From NCBI RefSeq assembly GCF_014199255.1, contig NZ_JACIJF010000018.1:1-60999 (forward strand): a DNA stretch of 60,999 nt. The letters are read 5' to 3'. Shown here in pieces: positions 60,538 through 60,999 of the stretch. Below the pieces are notes generated by a model. That model did no database searches, had not been told where the DNA came from, and was given only the letters and a program-made list of their open reading frames with translations. This DNA comes from Sphingomonas xinjiangensis (GTDB lineage: Bacteria; Pseudomonadota; Alphaproteobacteria; Sphingomonadales; Sphingomonadaceae). The translations under genes and the position numbers were made by a program. Within the stretch, counting starts at the first letter, position 1. The number at the start of each line of letters is the position of its first letter.

Positions 60538-60999
60538 TCAACCCGCAGCTCGCGCCTCTGCAAACAGCCGGCTAAAGTCTCTCTTATCGATTGCGCCCAC
60601 CACAAGAAGCGGGCCGGCGACGAATCCCGGGGTGCCAGATAACCCGATCCGAAAAGCCTGCCTGCTATTGGCTTGGAGACGAGCCGCAATCTTCGATTTG
60701 TTTGACTTGATATATGCCTGAGCGCGCCCCCATTCGCCGCCGGCCTCCGTAAGAGCTTCACGGAGCACGGCCTCGTCAATGCTCCGATTGTCCGTCATCA
60801 AACGATGATGAACGTCAACATAGATCCCTTGCTCCGCACTCGCGAGGGCTACACTCGCGGCACGCTCTGAGATCGGACCGAAAATCGGCCAATCCTTGTA
60901 GATAACCTGCACGTCACCGTCGTCACGTACCGCTTCCTCCATTGCGGGGTAGGCCTGCCGACAAGCAGGGCAACGGTAATCGGTGAATACAGCGAGACG
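60538..60999 (-). CDS. DsbA-family thioredoxin-fold protein (5' end beyond window)
   Basis: The frame is open to the last base (60999), so the N-terminus is missing; 153 residues are present. The first visible codons give FTDYRCPACRQAYPAME, the CPAC redox motif of the DsbA family. Then come VIYKDWPIFGPISERAA, a helical insert, and IGLSGTPGFVAGPLLVVGAI with the cis-Pro of the thioredoxin fold (GTPGF). It probably oxidises or isomerises disulfides in the periplasm. A signal peptide is expected beyond the edge. Confidence 0.88.
   Translation of the reverse strand, partial: RLAVFTDYRCPACRQAYPAMEEAVRDDGDVQVIYKDWPIFGPISERAASVALASAEQGIYVDVHHRLMTDNRSIDEAVLREALTEAGGEWGRAQAYIKSNKSKIAARLQANSRQAFRIGLSGTPGFVAGPLLVVGAIDKRDFSRLFAEARAAG

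Noticed and set aside
1..60999. CRISPR arrays, tRNA and rRNA genes
   Set aside because: No regularly spaced repeats, cloverleaf-like segments or rRNA signatures were noticed on either strand; a covariance-model scan would be more sensitive.

Overview
The window reads as high-GC chromosomal DNA from an alphaproteobacterium, most likely a sphingomonad (Sphingomonas or a close relative). This is an inference from gene content: an Omp85/BamA protein, a large STN-type TonB receptor with its ECF sigma/FecR pair, an alginate-export porin, a Tat-exported glucose-fructose-oxidoreductase-like protein, FixJ-type regulators, and a dense set of SDR, pirin, DoxX and SnoaL-like genes. No rRNA, tRNA or CRISPR array was seen.

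Layout. 0.3-7.8 kb (minus strand): Tat/lipoprotein intradiol dioxygenase, OmpR-type two-component pair, BamA-like protein, DUF2141 protein and two small unknowns. 7.8-9.5 kb: mostly non-coding, with two strong stem-loops and a diverged repeat pair flanking a DUF2809 membrane protein. 9.5-13.4 kb: the conserved ybbP-ybbA/tesA block. 13.7-17.7 kb: two Gfo/Idh/MocA oxidoreductases and a DUF1016 nuclease. 18.5-23.5 kb: two overlapping histidine kinase genes (the first with an eroded ATP site), an SDR, an ABM monooxygenase, and two response regulators. 23.7-36.3 kb: small stress and detoxification enzymes under two LysR-type genes, including a long plus-strand run pirin, NADP oxidoreductase, SDR, isochorismatase-like, WrbA, SDR, SnoaL, quinone reductase, GNAT, antiporter. 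36.7-44.1 kb: alginate-export porin, orphan histidine kinase, FecR, ECF sigma, TonB receptor. 44.3-48.6 kb: a second stress set with two DoxX paralogues, a second pirin and a LysR regulator. 48.9-55.4 kb: a giant kinase/ATPase/GAF/PAS/histidine kinase gene broken by a frameshift, with two response regulators. 55.5-57.9 kb: flavin reductase and two SDRs. 58.0-59.1 kb: a complete IS5-family element carrying a passenger ORF. 59.3-61.0 kb: TonB-like protein and a DsbA-family gene cut by the window edge.

The most unusual features are two in-frame chimeric genes about 10 kb apart. One joins a LysR regulator to the 3' part of a serine beta-lactamase-like hydrolase. The other joins a CPA1 Na+/H+ antiporter to the C-terminal end of a polysaccharide deacetylase. 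In each, the first partner loses its extreme C-terminus and the second loses its N-terminal catalytic part. Also notable are degenerate catalytic motifs in two sensor kinases, the frameshift in the giant kinase, the IS passenger gene, and two intergenic regions packed with stem-loops.

Functionally the window looks like an envelope and redox/electrophile stress region. FixL/FixJ-like signalling modules sit beside LysR-controlled quinone and aldehyde handling genes and outer-membrane uptake genes. The links between modules are inferred from position only.
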